From NCBI RefSeq assembly GCF_040958095.1, contig NC_091228.1, forward strand, positions 11,219,269-11,283,268: a stretch of DNA of 64,000 nt, read 5' to 3'. Source of the stretch: Procambarus clarkii. Taxonomy: Eukaryota; Arthropoda; Malacostraca; Decapoda; Cambaridae. Both the position numbers and the translations under genes were made by a program. The notes under the pieces were generated by a model. The model saw only the letters and a program-made list of their open reading frames with translations, searched no databases and was not told where the DNA came from. Positions 25,779-42,865 of the stretch are shown here, in pieces; position 1 is the stretch's first letter; each line of letters opens with the position of its first letter.

Positions 25779-26270
25779 ATACAGTTTTGATATTCCAAGA
25801 GTACGACTTAATCAAACTAGAAATGCTCTACAAATCAAGGGACCCAGAATGTGGAATGACCTTCCTAACCATGTTCAAGACTGTACCTCTCTCAACCAGT
25901 TTAAGATAAAAACGAAGCTCTACCTAATAAATTCCCTGTAACCTACCTTACCCCTCTATTGTCAACCCATGTCTGGTTTTTTTTTTTTAAACAACCCTGT
26001 TTCTCGACCTAATTGTATTTGTGCTGCTTTTTCATGTCATGTTCCCTCCTTTTTTATTTCTATTTTTATTTGTCCTCAACCCATTTTATTCTTTATACTC
26101 AATTAGTATTAAGCTTTAGTCATTTAAGTTTTTCATGCCCGAAACGCTTTGCGTAATAGTGGCTTTAGGCATTGTATGTACTAGCTCCATCTATAAATCC
26201 ATCATTCTTTGTAAAATCTCTTGTATGTATGTACCTTACCTAAATAAACATTATTATTATTATTATTATA

Positions 26271-31075
<4,805 letters not shown>

Positions 31076-31080
31076 TGTAT

Positions 31081-31097
31081 ATTGTATATATATATAT

Positions 31098-31168
<71 letters not shown>
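31081..31168. repeat. (TA)n tract between PLE-2 copies c and d
   Basis: About 88 bp of TA repeat with one CAATA interruption. Copy c's truncated 5' end lies left and copy d's 3' end lies right. Confidence 0.95.
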
Positions 31169-31171
<3 letters not shown>

Positions 31172-32803
31172 TTAAAGGGAAGAGTGGAAGTAACTGTGTT
31201 ACGGCCCTATTGGGTCGCAACCGGGTTCTTTTCTGATGTTAGTAGAGTTTGGCAATCCGGCCCCAAGTTAGTAGTGGCTTTCAAGGGGTGTGTTCCGTAA
31301 CGCAAGTTAAATTAAAGGGGGAGGGATACAAATGTTCTGATTTATATATATATTCTCACCACCACCATAAAAATAAATATATAACAATCACACGGGGTTT
31401 ATAACTACATGATATTATACAGAGTTGTCTTCCTCTGAACACGACAGGATGCTCCACGGTGCGCACTCTCTGGGTGGGCCTGGTTCCTTCCTTGAGGCCC
31501 ACGATGAATCCTCTTGGCTTCTCTCGGTGAATCTACCCTGGCCACAGGCCAGCGAAATCACAGTCCCACTGGGTGCTCCGTCGTGAAGGCCTTCAACCAC
31601 AATCCAGCCTGTAGCTGGCAGGTCCGATCAGCTCCGCTGTGTAGGCCACTCCACGACCAATACTAGGGTCGCGAGCCCTAGGCAAGAGCCTCATGTTATC
31701 CCGCTGATCACTCTCCTCTCTTAACACCACAGTGGCTAGTCTCTTCCACCAGCCAGTCCCGGATAAGGCGATTCTTGATACTGCCATGTCACAGGCAGGC
31801 TAACACTCTCAGCAGAGTTCGTCCGGGGGTGACTCACAGTTTCTTCAGCAGACTCATGGAGAGACCTTGGCTGTCTTGGGTAGACTGATCCATCGTCTAA
31901 TACAGCAGTCCCAGGTCGACTCTGTAATCAGACACGTCATTAGTACTGGGACTAGGGAACCTCACTTACAGACTTAGACACAAACGTCCACCTATCCACT
32001 TCATAGATGGCATTGCTGTCTAAGCGCCACCTCACCATAGGTCAGCAGCGGCTATGTTACGAGCTGATTAAGACGGGAATCCAGCACCTGTGGCCGGTAT
32101 ATCCCGTCCTCACTAGATGGCGTTGTCCATTTGGAGGGGGTTTCGGGAGCGGACTCACAGATGGCGTTGTCGTCACTGCTCCGTGCTACGACGCTGGATC
32201 GGGTCCGTAACAAACTGCAAAGGGCCTATTGGCCTATATTTCTTGATGCTTCTATATTGGTGCGGAGTCTTGAAGTGGGTAGAATATAGTTGTGCATTAA
32301 TTGGCTGTTGATTGCTGGTGTCGACTTCTTAATGTGTAGTGCCTCGCAGATATCTAGCCGCCTGCTATTGCTGTATCTATCGATGATTTCCGTGTTTTTT
32401 GTTAAGACTTCACTGGTGATGGTCTGGTTGTGGGAAGAGATTATATGTTCCTTAATGGAGCCCTGTTGCTTATGCATCGTTAATCGCCTGGAAAGAGATG
32501 TTATTGTCTTGCCTATATACTGAATTCTTTGAGGCTTACAGTCCCCAAGTGGGCATTTGAAGGCATAGACGACATTGGTCTCTTTTAAAGCGTTCTGCTT
32601 TGTGTCTGGAGAGTTTCTGATGAGTAGGTTTGCCGCTTTCTTGGTTTTATAGTAGATCGTCAATTGTATCTTCTGATTTTTGTCTGTAGGGATAACGTTT
32701 CTACTAACAATATCTTTCAGGACCCTTTCCTCCGTTTTATGAGCTGTGGAAAAGAAGTTCCTGTAAAATAGTCTAATAGGGGGGTACAGGTGTTGTGTTA
32801 GTT
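31169..32803 (-). mobile_element. PLE-2 copy d, GIY-YIG part, interrupted by a solo LTR
   Basis: 31169-31196 plus 32218-32803 form one minus-strand copy. The open frame 32663-32226 reads TIYYKTKKAANLLIRNSPDT, NVVYAFKCPLGDCKPQRIQY, IGKTITSLSRRLTMHKQQGS and TNIEASRNIGQ. A 1.0-kb solo LTR lies in its 3' UTR. It meets copy e head to head near 32804. Confidence 0.82.
31192..32217 (-). mobile_element. Solo LTR, reverse orientation, with AACTG target duplication
   Basis: 31197-32212 reads TGTTACGGCCC...GGGTCCGTAACA and is flanked by AACTG at 31192-31196 and 32213-32217. It is the reverse complement of the LTR family at 23359-24367, with differences of under about 10% in the part compared. It has its own target duplication, so the two are independent insertions. 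Confidence 0.9.
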
Positions 32804-34308
32804 GGTACAGGTGTATAGTTAGTTATAAGCCTGGATACGCGTATGGAAATGTCAAGACACATAAGCCTGGAAACCCACTTCGGCCAATCATTAGCCAGAT
32901 ACCCAGACCCACGTACAGACTGGCGAAGCAACTCAACGGCTTGCTGACTCCTTATGTCCCTTGCACCTTCAGCCTGAAGTCTCCAAAGGAATTTGTTGAC
33001 TTACTGCGGGGATCACGGGCCACAGGGATAAGAGCCTCGTTGGACGTAGAATCACAGTTTACCAACGTACCTATGGATGAAACAATCGGGATGATAGCGG
33101 ACAGAGTGTATCGTGATCCGGCTTGTACTCCTCTTGACATACCACAAAACATTCTAAGGAAACTACTCCAAGCTTGTACTAAAGAGGCATCATTCTTGAG
33201 CCCAGATGGGCACATATATAAGCAAGTAGATGGGGTCGCCATGGGTTCTCCCCTAGGTGTCCTGTTTGCGAACTTCTACATGGGTACCATTGAACAAAAG
33301 GTCTTAGTCGACATGAACTGGAAACCGGCCATATACTGCCGGTATGTTGACGACATTTTTACACAGGTACCTGATGTCAGACATCTGCAGGAGCTGAAGG
33401 AGGCATTTGAGCGGAGTTCTGTGTTGCGTTTCACTTACGACATGGAGAAGGATGGGAAGCTGCCCTTTCTAGGTGTAACAGTCATGGAAAGGAGCGGAGG
33501 TTTCCACACTGCAGTCTACACTTAGGAAACAAACATAGGAATGTGCCTCAATGCCAACAGTGACTGCCCAGACAGGTACAAGAGGAGTGTCGTTAACGCT
33601 TATGTCGACCGTGCTCTCAGCCACAGCTCAGGATGGAAGCAAGTCGATGAAGGCAGGGTAGGGTAAGGCAGGTCCTAGTCAACAACGGCTTCTCCAATGG
33701 TTTCGTTGAAGACATCATAAGAAGGAAGGTGAAACGCCACCATGCAACCTCTGAAGAGACAACTAACACAACACCTATACCCCCTATTAGACTATTTTAC
33801 AGGAACTTCTTTTCCACAGCTCATAAAACAGAGGAAAGGGTCCTGAAAGATATTGTTAGTAGAAACGTTATCCCTACAGTCAAAAATCAGAAGATACAAT
33901 TGACGATCTACTATAAAACCAAGAAAACGGCCAACCTACTCAAGAGTAACTCTCCAGACACAAAGCAGAACGCTTTAAAAGAGACCAATGTCGTCTGTGC
34001 CTTCAAATGCCCACTTGGGGACTGTAAGCCTCAAAGAATTATGTATATAGGCAAGACAACATCATCTCTTTCCAGGCGTTTAACGATGTATAAGCAACAG
34101 GGCTCCATTAAGGAACATATAATCTCTTCCCACAACCAGACCATCACCAGAGAATTCTTAACAAAAAACACGGAAATCATCGATAGATACAGCGATAGCA
34201 GGCAGGTAGATATCTGTGAGGCACTACACATTAAGAAGTCGACACCAGCAATCAACAGCCAATTAATGCACAACTATATTCTACCCACTTCAAGACTCCG
34301 AACCAAGT
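32804..34308 (+). mobile_element. PLE-2 copy e, RT core plus GIY-YIG domain
   Basis: The longest PLE-2 copy. About 32825-33525 encodes KTHKPGNPLRPIISQIPRPT, then SLDVESQFTNVPMDETIG (motif A), YKQVDGVAMGSPLGVLFANF and YCRYVDDIFTQVPDVRHLQ (catalytic motif C), followed by EKDGKLPFLGVTVM. An in-frame TAG lies at about 33523. The GIY-YIG part (33729-34300) reads NVVCAFKCPLGDCKPQRIMY, IGKTTSSLSRRLTMYKQQGS and HIKKSTPAINSQLMHNYILP. The 3' UTR is missing: sequence switches directly to BEL/Pao coding sequence at about 34309 (after TCAAGACTCCG). Confidence 0.85.
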
Positions 34309-34832
34309 GCATGGGTTCTCATGACCCCAGTGAATGTGTAGTCCATCTACGGTTGTGCAGTAGATGCAACAAAGGTATGCATCATTATGCCTTATGTAGA
34401 AAGACATCATCACAATTTACAACACCTCGTGAGGATTCTATGAATTCTACCACAGTTCAATACTGCAAAGCACACCAAGAAATTAATGTACTTGCAACTG
34501 AGTCAGGCAATAATACTACTCTGCCTACAGCTCAGCTTAAACTAATTAATAGGAAGTCTAGAGTCAATACTAGAGGTCCTTTCGATCAAGGATCACAGAA
34601 GACCTTCGTCACACAACAATTAGTTGAGCAGTTGAAATTAAAACCTGCCAAATGTGTGAAATTAAGTATCTCTGGGTTCTTGACTAACAGTGGATCTCGT
34701 GAATACCAAGTAGTGAAGGTACTAGTACGACTTGGATCTTCCACTAATTCAATACAAGCGGTAGTAGTGGATAAGCTTCCTTCAGACCTGCAGGTCACAG
34801 GACTCGCTCACACCGAAATATCTCAGACGTAA
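34309..34832 (+). pseudogene. BEL/Pao gag zinc knuckle and protease region
   Basis: Reads CMGSHDPSECVVHLRLCSRC with NKGMHHYALC (the knuckle region that ends Pao-type Gag), then the aspartic-protease-like NTRGPFDQGSQKTFVTQQL and KLSISGFLTN. Its pol neighbours to the right confirm the family. The N-terminal gag is not adjacent; the PLE-2 array lies to the left. It is part of a fossil element. Confidence 0.75.
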
Positions 34833-36345
34833 CTGCATGAGGCTAGCGGATCACAAAATAAATTCTGACTGCCTCTCAAACGTTGGTATCCTAATAGGTG
34901 CTGACTATTATTACAGATTTATAACAGGATGCACCCGACAGCTTGGAATGAATTTGTTGTCATCTGCTGGAAGCAAATTGCTAACAGGACTGGTGCTTTT
35001 CCAGCAAAAATCTTTGTCAATCAACAAACAACCAAACAATTCAATTGTGGCGTGACTAGGCTTGGAGCAGTCACCCCTACATTTCAGAGAAATATCTGAT
35101 GATAATGAATCTGATCTACCTGTATTTTGATTGTGGGATCTAGACACTTTAGGTATTGTCCCTGATAAACCAAGCCCTGATGATACATGGACTTACCAGC
35201 AATATCTGGACACAGTTGTCCATAGAGACAAACAATACTGGGTGAGTCTGCCATGGAAGTTGAACCATTCACAACTTCCAGTTAATTATTTCATGACAGC
35301 ATCCCAAGTAAAGTCTCAATTAATACAGCTACAGAAACTGCTTGATAAATTGAACATGTATCATCAATTAATTCAACAACAACTCAACAGTAAATTCATT
35401 GAAGTTGTTGATAATGATAACCGAAAAACGATCACTATCTACCCCATCACGCTGTAATTAAAGACTCAATGACGACACCAATACGTATCGTTTTTAACTG
35501 TAGTGCCAAAGTGAAAGCAAACAGCATGTCCGTGAATGAATGTCTCCAAACAGGACCTAGCCTAACTCAAAGGCTATACGACGTATTATTGTGATTCTGT
35601 ACTGGTATGTTTGCTTATACTGCTGACATCAGTAAAGTTTCCCTTAGAGTAGGCTTACAAGAGGAGGATCGAGATTTTACCAAATTTCTCTGTATTAAGG
35701 ATCCACTGGATCTTGACAGTGATGTCATTACCTACAGGTTTGCCTCTGTGCTATTCGGAGCGACCTCTTCACCGTTTCTACTTCAAGCAACGGTAGATAC
35801 ACATTTGAAGAAGTCAAATAGCCCATATAAAGCAGAAATTACCAACAACTTGTATGTAGACAACTTTCAGGGAATCACTAATGACAAATTTAAATTGGTA
35901 GAAATTTATCATGAGGCTAATCGTGAGTTGCTAAGAGCAAATATGCCACTACAATCATGAGCCTCAAACAATAAACAATTTAACCAGATGATCGAGAAAG
36001 AGTTTCCTGGTTATCGGGGTACCTAATCAATTAAAAGTTATGGGCGTGGAATGGAACACAGTTATCGACGAGATGAATGTCAAGTCAGTACAAACAAATA
36101 ATTCAACTCTTACTATGAGAAAATTACTCTGGTATGTAAGTCAACCATTTGACCCTTTGGGCTTACTTAGTCCTAATTTAATAAGGGGCAAACTCCTCAT
36201 GCAGTAATACTGGCAGAAAAATATGGGATGGGATGATCCGTGCCAATTGAGTTGCAAGATAAATGGCAAACACTTACAAGGATTTCAATCAATTAGGATT
36301 TTTTTAAATTTCCTCGTAATGCCTCAGAACAAAACTTACTCTCAA
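34833..36345 (+). pseudogene. BEL/Pao reverse transcriptase region
   Basis: Coding remnants in Pao order. LWDLDTLGIVPDKPSPDD, YWVSLPWKLNHSQLPVNY and SQLIQLQKLLDKLNMYHQLI form the segment before RT. In RT, TADISKVSLRVGLQEEDRDF (motif A), YRFASVLFGATSSPFLLQAT (motif B) and NNLYVDNFQG (motif C) are visible. It is broken in several places overall and treated as a fossil. Confidence 0.8.
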
Positions 36346-37140
36346 ATTTGCACATCTTTTGCGATGCCTCTGGTAAAGCTTACGGCACTGCAGCCTACTT
36401 AGTCAATAATGCACAATCATTTTTACTCACATTAAAAGCAGGAGTTGCTTCAATCAAAAAGAGATCTTTACCTCAAATGGAGTTGACTGCATTGCTGGTG
36501 GGAGTAAGATTGGCTCATTGCCTGACCAAGACACTCAATAATATTCACTTTGGTGAGATCGAAGTGTGGTCAGACAATGTGGCAATCTTACAATGGGGGA
36601 GAAACAATAATAATAAAATTCCATACGTCAGCAATCGTGTTAGGGAAATCCATGAATTATCTGCAGGATATAAACTCAGACATGTTCGTACCAAGGACAA
36701 TCCAGCAGATTACCTCTCGAGAGGTTTATCACTAAAACAGCTGATCAAGTCTCTGATGTGGTTTAATGGACCTTCATTGCTTGTTAGTGGTCAGTGGCCT
36801 AAACAGAAACAAGAAGTCATAGTGACCAATATCACTAATCCCATGACAGACCCAGAACCTCATCAGACCTTAGCTATTAACTCTCACAATTATTCCAACT
36901 TGAGTAAGTTACTAAGAGTAACGGCACATGTATTTGATTTTCTTGCTAAGATAGGAATCAGACATAAGTTTCCCAATCCTATCCTCTATTGGATCAAATG
37001 TGCAGAACAAGAAACGTATGGAAGTGAATATAAAAATTTTCCAGATAAATTAACTAAGTCTCTAGGTATCTGGTATGATGCCAACATCTATAATATATTA
37101 AGGTGTAGAGGACGTCTGCTTCATGCAGAAATTGATTTGG
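36346..37140 (+). pseudogene. BEL/Pao RNase H and connection region
   Basis: Reads IFCDASGKAYGTAAYLVNN, KRSLPQMELTALLVGVRLAH, EVWSDNVAILQWGRN and RHVRTKDNPADYLSRGLSL. The DASG/ELTA/SDN set is the RNase H active-site pattern, and DNPADYLSRG is characteristic of BEL/Pao elements. The linker to integrase follows. Confidence 0.85.
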
Positions 37141-38290
37141 ATACAAAATATCCAATACTTCTACCACGTCACCACATTATCATAAAACTTCTTGTTTTGC
37201 ACCATCATCAATATGGTGCTTTACATGGTGGAGTGTTAGACACTCTCACTGACCTAAGACAGAAATATTGGCTTCCCTAAGGTCGTCAAACTGTCAAATC
37301 ACTTATTAATTCTTGTGTAATTTGCAGAAGGTACGACGCTCGAGTGTGTCCTTATCCAGGACCTCCACCACTCCCTAAGGAGAGATAATCCATCTTCGTC
37401 TTTTTGAGACCACTGGTGTCGATTACACAGGAGCCTTACTTCTCACTGGCACTCCAGATAAGGTACCAGTGAAGCCTTATATTTGCCTCTTCACGTGTGC
37501 AACCACACGAGGCGTACACTTAGAAGTAACTTCTGACATGAGTGCAGAAGTCTTTATCCAAGCCTTTCGTAGATTTGCTGCACGCAGATCCTGCCCCAAA
37601 CTAATGATATCCGACAATGGATCAAATTTTGTGGCTGGAACAGCCTGCCTACGAGAGATTTGGAATCACCCAGAAGTGCAGTCTGTAATGCAAAGACGAC
37701 AATGCCACTGGAAATTTATACCTCCCAGAACCCCCTGGCAAGGTGGTTTCTACGAACGTATGGTAGGGACTATCAAGAAATGTTTAAGTAAGACCTTGCA
37801 ACGACAGAAAATTAGTTTCCCTGAATTAGAAACACTCGTCGAAGAAATTGAGCAACGAGTCAATAACCGTCCCTTAACTTACCTATTGGATAACTTCTCT
37901 CAGAGAGAACCCCTGAGTCCCTCACATTTAATCCATGGAAGCCTACTGAGCCCTCTGATACCTTTAGCAGAAGAGGATCCAGTCGACCCTTCACATGTGA
38001 CTAGGAGTGATTTAGTGGAGAGTTATCAACATCTTTTGAGGGTAGTCAAAAAGTGAAATGAGGTGTGGACTCGAGAGTACTTCACAGCTCTAAGAGAACA
38101 CCACTATGGAGCTTCGAGCCCCTATAACAAAGTTCTACTCAAACCAGGAGACCTAGTGTTGATTGATAGTGATGGACCCAGGTCAGAATGGTCTATAGGC
38201 AAGATTGTCTCTGTTCACCCAGATCACCAAGGCGCCGTGAGAGTAGCACGGGTTTTGTGCCGAGGCTACCCTAAAAAACATTAGAGAAGT
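37141..38290 (+). pseudogene. BEL/Pao integrase
   Basis: Zinc-binding N-terminus HHHQYGALHGGVLDTLTDLR followed by CVICRRY; catalytic core DYTGALLLTGTPDK, CATTRGVHLEVTSDMS, KLMISDNGSNFVAGTACL and PPRTPWQGGFYERMVGTIKK (the D, D and E residues of the DDE triad); C-terminal KPGDLVLIDSDGPRSEWSIG with RVARVLCRG, the Pao integrase tail. No envelope gene is visible after it. Fossil. Confidence 0.88.
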
Positions 38291-40628
38291 TGGTACCTCT
38301 CGAATTAGCAGAATGAGAGTGTTCTACAGAACCAACTTTACCTACAGTTTCCGAGGACAACAATTCTGATCCACCGAGCACCCAACCATTTAGAGCCACT
38401 GCTCAACAATGCAAACGGAAACTACAACAATATTATAGCTCTGACTAAGGGCAAATAATTTACCATCCAATTTAAGGTAGTCATGATGATACCGTGTTGT
38501 GATGTCCAGTAACTAATCAGTTACAAGTCACAGTGACCAGGACATTCACCTCACTGTAGATTCTAAGTCTGCTTAACTTGCATGATTTAACCATTAATTT
38601 AATTTGTGTAGGCCACAGACTACACCATTATTACATCTGGAGAATATATCTGAGTTTACAAGACTTTAAGACTTAGTGACACAACCGTTACACGTCATAG
38701 CGACACCAGTCATTGAATACATTGTAAGTTTTAGTAGTTAATAACTTTAGATGATTTAACAATTCAATGTTTTACATTTAACATGAGTTCCCTTACAAGA
38801 CTTAGGGTCTTATCTGTCTTTGACAAATACGGGACATCCATTATGTGCGTACTAACATAAGAATTGTGGGAAATTTTACCCATCATATCAATATTATCAT
38901 TTAAGAAATGTATTATTTCTATATCATATCAAAATCATAGCAGAATCACTATAGATTCATTATACATCTTGATCCTAGATGACAATGCCACTAGGATCAC
39001 GTACACCATAGGGGGCCCTATAGGTGCCTACGTAACTTTGTGCATGATCTCTCAAGGATCCAGAAGCTTCTAGAAGGATTTCTTAATTAAAAAACTATTG
39101 GAACATTAATCAACATCCGGTAGAGATTATAAATCGAATCCTTAATAAGAACAGTAGTACTATCAAGTACTACTTATAATCTTTATATCCTATATCTAAT
39201 TATATTATAATCACATCTTATCTCAATCATATGTCTAGACAGTAAAAATAATCAATCAATATTCATTGAAAGCTACCCCTCTCAAGGGAGAGGGAGGGGT
39301 ATCTCAGGAACAAGAAGCGCCCACCACACTCCACGGCCAGAACCCGTTTGTTTACTAAGGAGTGAGAACATACAATAGTGCCTTAGCGAACGTTACTTAG
39401 CTCAGGACACCTTATCGAATTATCTTTATCACCAGTGATTACTTTCTACAACTGGGGAAGTACCTGGACAATATCTACAAGGAAAATTCCTTGAACATTT
39501 ATATCAAATAAGAGTGTATAGTGGAGCACACAGTGACACTGTCTCCACCGCCACCCTCATCTTTTGTGCAACTGCAATTAAGGACAATCACGTAGCTATG
39601 CTACTAGAACATCAAACAGCAAAGCTGTAATATAAAATATCGTGCCTAAACTCATGACAAGAGAGTTATCCAGTCTGGCACACTTTGTCAGACAGGCACC
39701 CAGGCATTCAGAGAAGTATATTGAAGGTTATTTAGTATATTAATTGACCAATTGTATGCTTGTGTAACTTTGATATATCCTATAGTCTGTCTGTCGGTTA
39801 TAGAGCGAGGCAACGCCTCATATTTCAGTAAGTTTATTAATATTGTAGTGCAGCAGTTGAATCTTTAAGCCCCAAACTTCATGAGTGTCCATTGTGTGAG
39901 AAAAGATTCAGTCGAGGTAAACAAATCCTCATGAGTGTCCATGGTATGGGAAAATATTCAGTCAGGCTGACTGAACTTCTTCATATAAATCTACATCTAT
40001 ATATATCCTTGAATATATCTGCATATATCCTTGAATATATAAATTAAGTTAACAATTGCTTGCTTAGTTATCATATAAGTTCATTTAATTAAATATAATT
40101 TCTAGTACTTAGTAACAGTACTTAGACTACATTTAAGGTGATTTATCATACTTATACAATTTAAATTGTTGTTTATAGTACAAGAATATATTGGCTGTTA
40201 ATAGTTATGGTGCTAGGCTAGACTTTGTATGTTTAAATCCCTGATTTAAACAGAACCAGTTTTCAGTCATAGAACTGAATTTATTAAATCTTATCCTTGT
40301 ATAAAATACAAGCTGATGTGAGATACCTGTCTACTGGCGGACTGTGGATCTTCAATCAGCCTATCAACTAATTCATTCACCCCACCTGTCCCTTACAGCC
40401 CACAATCTGTCATTAAGAAAAGAGGAGCTAGGATTTACGACCCTAGCTAGAGACTTTAGTTGAATTAATTTGCAGACAGTAATTTTTAATTTAGTTCAGT
40501 ACAAGTCCCTGGTAGTTTTCTCATATCAATCCCAGCAGGTTTTTCCCACAAGAATAACTTCGGAATGGGTACGTCAGCACTCAACATTGAACTGCGACCC
40601 GAGTTCCCCCCCCCCCCCCTGGGAGTTA
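38291..40628 (+). other. BEL/Pao 3' region between integrase and 3' LTR, non-coding
   Basis: About 2.3 kb, AT-rich, without a long ORF; no transmembrane or envelope-like stretch was recognised. One zinc-finger-like scrap lies at 39844-39960 (separate entry). A run of about 14 C at 40606-40620, then GGGAGTTA, directly precedes the LTR at 40629. Confidence 0.5.
39844..39960 (+). other. C2H2-zinc-finger-like coding scrap
   Basis: One frame reads SLSPKLHECPLCEKRFSRGK then QILMSVHGMGK. CPLCEKRFSRG with L and H at the expected distance resembles the first two-thirds of a C2H2 finger. The nucleotide stretch CATGAGTGTCCATTGTGTGA is partly duplicated 48 bp downstream. It is too short to call a gene; it could be chance or a captured exon fragment. 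Confidence 0.3.
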
Positions 40629-41046
40629 TGTTGGAAAGTTCCAACACTAATACATCCTTATTGTATCATAATACATCATCACTATTGTATACTAAGCATA
40701 ATATCTACTAACCCTACTAACTGTAGTACTAATATAAATTAATATTTTCCTATCCGCTGATCATTTACTAAAATTCTCCCCACATCGAGGGCAGTATTGC
40801 GTCAGATAATATCCAGGGGCCGGATTCAGAAAGGTACTTACGAAGGTTTTTCCTCTTAGCTAAGAGCGTTTTCCGTCTTAGCGCCTTCATGGCGGCTACG
40901 TCGGTATTCAAGTAACTACACTAAGTGGAAAAACCTTCGTAAGTTCATTCCGGGATTTAAGTGTGGTTTCGACCACTCGTAGCTTTACGTAAACTGGATA
41001 TAAGTCATTTTTTCTCTACTACATAACACTGGGATCGATTTATGAT

Positions 41047-41429
41047 ATTGGACAACCCGTTCTCACAAATTTAATAAGTCAATATTGACTTATTAAATAT
41101 GTACATAGTTGACATACTTAACATAATAGTTTCCCTTGAAAAGCTTCATAGAAAACACCGACCTTACCTAACCTACTTAGTATGTTAAGATAAGCATCTT
41201 ATTGCTTCGTAATTACTATTATTACCTAACCTATACCTATAATAGGTTAAGTAGCAATTGTAATTACGAAGCTATAAGATGCTTATTTTAACATACTAAG
41301 TAGGTTAGGTAAGGTCGGTGTTTTCTATGAAGCTTTTCAAGGGAAACTATTATGTTTAGTATGTCACCTATGCACGCAACTAATAAGTCAATATTGACTT
41401 ATTAAATTTGCGAGAACGGGTTGTATTGG
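41047..41429. mobile_element. 373-bp foldback MITE with ATTGG target duplication
   Basis: 41052-41424 is almost entirely an inverted repeat: ACAACCCGTTCTC at the left, GAGAACGGGTTGT at the right, and long matching arms (CCGACCTTACCTAACCTACT and its complement). Each end also carries its own palindrome, AATAAGTCAATATTGACTTATT. ATTGG duplicates flank it. The central loop is short. It lies inside the 3.65-kb TIR element. Confidence 0.88.
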
Positions 41430-41498
41430 AACATGACCAAAATATTATAGCTGGTGAATCTAGTGAAGAGGAGTCCTTCGTGTTAGTTATATAAGCAT

Positions 41499-41650
41499 TT
41501 TTTTGTCTATAAATTTTGCAAGTATTTACCTCCTTAAAATTTTCTTAGATTAAGGACCTAAAAGAAACGCTGCGCGTGCTAGTGGTTTTACAAGACTGTA
41601 ATTACCATAATTGTATCCTCACATTCCTTATGTACATTCTTGTATATGCA

Positions 41651-41681
<31 letters not shown>

Positions 41682-41688
41682 GCATTCT
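41499..41688 (+). mobile_element. CR1-like LINE 3' UTR fragment (subfamily A)
   Basis: Matches the 3' end at 7450-7622: GCAAGTATTTACCTCCTTAA, GAAACGCTGCGCGTGCTAGT, and a tail of eight AAAT units. Only about 190 bp were inserted. Confidence 0.88.
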
Positions 41689-42131
41689 CTGCTTGAAACT
41701 TGAAGTAAATATGTGTTTGATGATAGTAGAATTAGTTTTATAATAGCAAGATATTATACCCGTAGTTATTAAGTAAATAAACACTGGTGAACATGAAATA
41801 TGAGAGAAGGTGATGAGCCCTGCCTGATGGGATCATTTACTATCACCAAATGCCCCTGTTCACCTAGTAGTAAGGTTGTACCTTAGCTATACATACCCAT
41901 TTCTAATTTATTTAGTTTGGTTTTATTTTGAAATTAAATCTGGGTGAGACATAAAATAAAAATATGCTGCACAAATGATGTTTGGTAAGGAGAAGGGTAA
42001 AAATGTTAAAAACTTTATTCATTGAATCATTAAATACTTAAAGCTATAATTATGAATATATAGACTATTAAAAAAGAGAGAGGGAAGTAGGGGTCCAAGA
42101 CCTCTTCCTGTTATACAATTTGGGTGTGGAA

Positions 42132-42200
42132 CAAGTAATTATCAAAAGAAGGCACCATGCCGGGAAGGCTATGTAGCAGTAAGGCAGTGAGGTGAGGCAG
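42132..42200 (+). repeat. Short interspersed repeat, partial copy 2
   Basis: AAGTAATTATCAAAAGAAGG then CACCATGCCGGGAAGGCTAT; only the first ~65 bp of the family is present. Confidence 0.7.
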
Positions 42201-42339
42201 CTACTTATTTGAGAAATGCTTATTTTATTTACCTTATAAGCTGAGGCAACTTATTTTATTTGAGGAATACTCAGCTAATTCCTCTACATTTAGCATGGAA
42301 CAAATTTGTGTCCAAGACCTCTTCCTGTTACGCAATTTG

Positions 42340-42790
42340 GCTGTGTGTAACCAAACTAGAAGTGCTCTACAAATCGAGGGACCCAGAATGTGCAATGACC
42401 TCCCGAATCATGTCAAAGGCTGTACCTCTCTCAACCAGATTAAGTTAAACCAAGTACTGCTTAATTAACTCCATGTAACCTAACTTACCTCCTAAATGTC
42501 AACCCATGTCTTGCTATTTTTTAAACAACGCTGTTCACCAACATGTGCAATTGCTGATTTATGCTATGTTAACCCCCCTTTTTGTATTTTTTATTCCTTC
42601 TTTCAACACAATTTATACCTAATCCCGATTACTATTAAGTTTTAGTCTGTTTTTTTTCCCACACCTTGCCCGAAATGCTATGAGTATTAGTGGCTTTAGG
42701 TATTGTATGTACTAGCTCTGTCTATAAATCCAACATTATGTTTGTCAGTCAACTGTATGTACTTTTCCTGAATAAAATGTATTTATCATT
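42340..42790 (+). mobile_element. Diverged CR1-like LINE 3' end (subfamily B)
   Basis: Matches 25800-26250 with many differences: CAAACTAGAAGTGCTCTACA, GGGACCCAGAATGTGCAATG, GCCCGAAATGCTATGAGTAT and CCTGAATAAAATG at the end. It is older than the other subfamily B copies. Confidence 0.8.
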
Positions 42791-42805
42791 TATATTTTAA
42801 TCAGT

Positions 42806-42865
42806 AAGTATTAAAAGAAGGCACCAAGCTGGGAAGGCTATATAGCACCATTGTGTGTAACAATA
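42806..42865 (+). repeat. Short interspersed repeat, partial copy 3
   Basis: AGTATTAAAAGAAGGCACCA then GGGAAGGCTATATAGCACCA, immediately after a CR1-like 3' tail. Confidence 0.65.

Larger units (their letters stand above)
23040..26270 (+). mobile_element. CR1-like LINE (subfamily B) inserted in the PLE-1 3' UTR
   Basis: 5'-truncated non-LTR element. Coding remnants: NNKPTLLSKNDGQLSASDSA, FNRFFSSIGSSLANDIPSSS, then after the solo [73 protein letters not shown] (catalytic FADD) and KVHLWLTANKLTLNIDKTFN. Several frameshifts and stops are visible (for example TAA after the IYIN region near 24937), so it is dead. The 3' UTR carries GCCCGAAACGCTTTGCGTAA and ends in (ATT)n at 26249-26270. PLE-1 sequence flanks both ends, with a short shared AAT. 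It contains a solo LTR (23359-24367) and a short repeat (25553-25778). Confidence 0.85.

Noticed and set aside
38291-40628. Envelope gene downstream of the BEL/Pao integrase
   Set aside because: No long ORF, signal peptide or transmembrane stretch could be seen.
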